From positions 1-22,854 of the forward strand of contig CAZXUK010000016.1 of NCBI GenBank assembly GCA_964644045.1: 22,854 nucleotides of DNA. Reading direction: 5' to 3'. The notes beneath the pieces were generated by a model. The model searched no databases, had not been told where the DNA came from, and saw only the letters and a program-made list of their open reading frames with translations. Shown piece by piece: positions 20,481 to 22,854 of the stretch. This DNA is from JAIOTG01 sp964644045. GTDB lineage: Bacteria; Patescibacteriota; Patescibacteriia; Patescibacteriales; JAGXOH01. Made by a program: the position numbers and the translations under genes. The first letter of the stretch is position 1. Each line of letters begins with the position of its first letter.

Positions 20481-22799
20481 ATGGCTTATAAAATTTCAAA
20501 TATATTTGTTAGCTCCGGGCAGAAAAACAACAATGCGGGAGAGGTCTTTATAGCCCAACCCGATGAACACAAGGATTCCTTGGCCGGAAGATTGTTTGTT
20601 CTTCTGGAGATAGAATCTTCGAAAAGCAAGGCACTGAAAGTCGCTAATTTTTTAGTGGACAATCTTAATTATAATTATTATCAAAATGAAAAAATATTAT
20701 TAAGGGAAAAATTGGAGTCCGTTACGGTTGAACACATTTTTGAAACAACCCTAACCAAGGTTAATAAAGATCTCATAGAATTTCTAAACCAAGAGAAGAT
20801 AAAAATAAGTCCTTATGCCCTGAATATAACCGTCGGGGTAATCTACGGCTCTGAGCTTTATTTCTCTTCAGTGGGTAAAAATAAAAATTTGTTGATTTAT
20901 CCCCAAACTCGCCAAGACTCTTCAAGAGATCGATATTTCTTAAGCGACATCGGGGACAATCAAAAAAAACAGACCCAATCCACCAATCTTTTTAAGCTTT
21001 TTTCCGATGTAATTAGCGGATCCCTGCCCGAGGATGGATATTATTTTCTGACCAATGAGGCCCTAAAAGAATATCTATCAGAAAAACAAATAATAGATAT
21101 TGTTACCAAGCTTCCGCCGGCGGGCGCGGCTCAACACATCGAAAACATTCTAAAACAGCTCAATGTCAATGCTTTATTCTTGGGTTTGATCATAAAAAAC
21201 ACTTCCGGTCAACAAACCGCCTCAACCCCGGAAGAAGAGACGCGGACGAATGAAGTCCTGGATCTTAACCAGACCAGAAGAAAAACAGAGGAAATTTTAA
21301 AACCGGCCGGAATAATCAACTTAACTAAAATAAAGAACTGGGGCTTGGCCGGTGTCTCTCGACTGAAAAAAATATCCCCGCTCGCCTCAAAAAAATCTTC
21401 GGGCTCTCAAGAGCTTAATTCTTCCGACAACATATCCACTTCTCCGGAAAAAAAGCCGCTTCAACTAAAAGAAAAAGTGTTTTTTCAAAAAAAATCCAAC
21501 TTTTGGTCCGGAAGCAAAATAATGGAAATTTTCAAAACCGGCCTCTTGGGATTAATAAGTATATTTTTTTATATAATCAAATTTTTTAGCAGCACCGACA
21601 ATATAAAACAACTACTGCTTAAAATTAAATATCTACCCGGTTTCTTAAAAAATAAATTCATTTCCTTTCTAAAATTCCTGGCCGGCTTAAATTTAAAAAG
21701 CAAACTAACCTTGTTGGTGGTTATAATTTTATTGGGAGCTTTCGCTTTCAGCACCTCTCTTTATGTGGAAAAAAATAAAAAAGAAAAAGCTCTAAAATCC
21801 GTTCAAGAACTGATCAATTCTATTGAAAAAAATCAAAACAAAATCGAGGCCAATCTCCTTTATAGTAATGAAAAAGATGCCCAGAAACTAATAAAAAACA
21901 ATGAAGAAAAATTAAATACTTTACAAAAACAAATCCGGGAATACTCCCTGGAAACAAAAAAATACCAAAAACTAAATACTGCTCACGAAAAACAGGAAAA
22001 AGAAGTAATGCATTTGGTTCTCTTGACGGAAGATCTGGAACTTGTAAAAAATTTAGCACCCAGTAATGCTATTTCTGAAAATCTTATCCGGTCAAATAAT
22101 GAGCTCTATTTGGGCGACAATAAAAGCTCCCAAATACACAAGCTGAATTTAGAAAACAATTCTTTAAAGGGTTTGAGCGCCACCAAAATGAAAAAACTGT
22201 CTTTGCCGGTCAAAACCGATGAAATTATCTACTATTTCGATTCTCCACAAGCCACCACTTACAACACGGAAACGGAAGAATTCAAAAATATCAAAGTTAA
22301 TTTACCCGAAAACTCCCAAATAAAAAGTATGGCCGAATTTGCCGGCAATATCTATCTTTTAGACAGCGTAAACAATCAAATCTACAAACACAGCAACCCT
22401 TCCGCCGGCCTAAAAAACGGGCAAAACTGGCTCAAGGACGAGGTTAATCTGGACTCTGCACAAGATCTGGCCATAGACGGGTATATTTATATTTTAAAAA
22501 ACCGAGAAATAAAAAAATATCTCAAAGGCAGACAAGAAGAATTTAAGCCGGAGAAACCTTATCCTCCTTTAAAAGAAGCAACCAAGATCCAAGTTTCCCC
22601 GGAAATAAACAAGGGCTATATTTATATTTTAGAGCCCGCCCAAAAAAGACTTTTGGTCTTTAACAAACAGGGAGAATTTCAAAAACAATACCAAAGCCCT
22701 TCCTTTACAGATTTAAAAGATTTCCGGGTGGATGAAGAAAATAATATTATTTATTTTCTGGCCGGCAACTCTGTTTTTAAATACGAATTTGAGGAATAA
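20481..22799 (+). CDS. Degenerate PP2C-like membrane protein with propeller-like ectodomain
   Basis: I start it at the ATG at 20481 (772 residues); a TTG eight codons earlier is the alternative, and no SD helps. Residues about 1-240 follow the layout of a PPM/PP2C phosphatase, with strands such as NITVGVIYGSELYFSSVGKNKNLL, but the metal-binding Asp-Gly and Gly-Asp motifs are absent, so it is probably a pseudophosphatase. A poorly conserved linker and a hydrophobic helix (about 352-368) follow, then a clear membrane helix (about 407-428), a coiled coil (about 432-507) and about 245 residues of beta-repeat sequence outside (for example DLAIDGYIYIL and NKGYIYILEPAQKRLLVFNKQGE, propeller-like). 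The design suggests an envelope sensor or scaffold with an inside domain and an outside propeller. It is the only plus-strand gene. Confidence 0.8.
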   Translation: MAYKISNIFVSSGQKNNNAGEVFIAQPDEHKDSLAGRLFVLLEIESSKSKALKVANFLVDNLNYNYYQNEKILLREKLESVTVEHIFETTLTKVNKDLIEFLNQEKIKISPYALNITVGVIYGSELYFSSVGKNKNLLIYPQTRQDSSRDRYFLSDIGDNQKKQTQSTNLFKLFSDVISGSLPEDGYYFLTNEALKEYLSEKQIIDIVTKLPPAGAAQHIENILKQLNVNALFLGLIIKNTSGQQTASTPEEETRTNEVLDLNQTRRKTEEILKPAGIINLTKIKNWGLAGVSRLKKISPLASKKSSGSQELNSSDNISTSPEKKPLQLKEKVFFQKKSNFWSGSKIMEIFKTGLLGLISIFFYIIKFFSSTDNIKQLLLKIKYLPGFLKNKFISFLKFLAGLNLKSKLTLLVVIILLGAFAFSTSLYVEKNKKEKALKSVQELINSIEKNQNKIEANLLYSNEKDAQKLIKNNEEKLNTLQKQIREYSLETKKYQKLNTAHEKQEKEVMHLVLLTEDLELVKNLAPSNAISENLIRSNNELYLGDNKSSQIHKLNLENNSLKGLSATKMKKLSLPVKTDEIIYYFDSPQATTYNTETEEFKNIKVNLPENSQIKSMAEFAGNIYLLDSVNNQIYKHSNPSAGLKNGQNWLKDEVNLDSAQDLAIDGYIYILKNREIKKYLKGRQEEFKPEKPYPPLKEATKIQVSPEINKGYIYILEPAQKRLLVFNKQGEFQKQYQSPSFTDLKDFRVDEENNIIYFLAGNSVFKYEFEE

Positions 22800-22811
22800 T
22801 CAAAATGAACT

Positions 22812-22835
22812 ACCGCCGGCTACAACGCCGGCGGT
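22812..22835 (+). terminator. GC-rich hairpin after the PP2C-like gene
   Basis: A 9-bp perfect stem ACCGCCGGC (22812-22820) with GCCGGCGGT (22827-22835), six-base loop, then TTTCTATCC. The T-run is short, so it may be a weak terminator. The window ends 19 bases later; an ATG at 22805 opens a frame running off the end that I do not trust as a gene. Confidence 0.55.
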
Positions 22836-22854
22836 TTCTATCCTGCCCGCTACC

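Noticed and set aside
22805..22854. Start of a plus-strand gene at the window edge
   Set aside because: The frame from the ATG at 22805 runs through a perfect hairpin and encodes mostly Arg; too short to support.

Overview
The window looks like a piece of a Candidatus Patescibacteria (CPR) genome, probably Parcubacteria-like. The reasons are AT-rich, lysine-rich genes, many single-pass anchored surface proteins of unknown function, a half-length TsaB, a winged-helix/nucleotidyltransferase-like regulator, almost no Shine-Dalgarno (SD) sequences, and a cell-division cluster in which mraZ, rsmH, ftsL and ftsI are kept. TAA and TGA are both used as normal stops, so there is no sign of the recoded TGA of Gracilibacteria or Absconditabacteria. 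The lineage call is inference from style; no rRNA is present.

Region 1 (about 1-5830, minus strand) is the start of a dcw operon read right to left: mraZ, a 540-residue surface protein, rsmH, ftsL, ftsI. Its promoter (TTGCTT-17-TATAAT, 5782-5810) is overlaid with AAAGTGG-type boxes that fit MraZ autoregulation. The surface protein between mraZ and rsmH, with a Cys-rich segment, a Kazal-like domain, a coiled coil and type-3-like calcium repeats, is not a usual dcw gene. Between this operon and the next lie a strong terminator (5871-5906) and two perfect DnaA boxes arranged as an inverted repeat (5916-5954).

Region 2 (about 5978-20334, minus strand) is a cell-surface polysaccharide region. Read in the direction of transcription it holds a winged-helix regulator, a Wzz-like chain-length protein, two paralogous small exported proteins of unknown family, a Wzy/O-antigen-ligase-like membrane protein, a glycosyltransferase family 2 (GT2)-radical SAM fusion, a family 4 glycosyltransferase (GT4), an anchored propeller-like protein, a second GT4, a secreted glycosidase-like protein with FG-GAP repeats, an anchored Ig-like protein, and tsaB. 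A 150-bp nested inverted repeat lies in the gap at 12771-13032. Several gaps here share one design: a hairpin terminator whose last arm ends in TTGACT, followed by a T-tract that also serves as the 17-bp spacer of the next gene's promoter. Two of these gaps share 36 identical bases.

Region 3 (20335-22854) is a short divergent promoter region and one plus-strand gene for a degenerate PP2C-like, membrane-spanning, propeller-bearing protein, followed by a GC-rich hairpin.

The most promising unexplained items are the two exported paralogs with their shared terminator/promoter units, the GT2-radical SAM fusion, the Kazal-type gene inside the dcw operon, and the nested inverted repeat.
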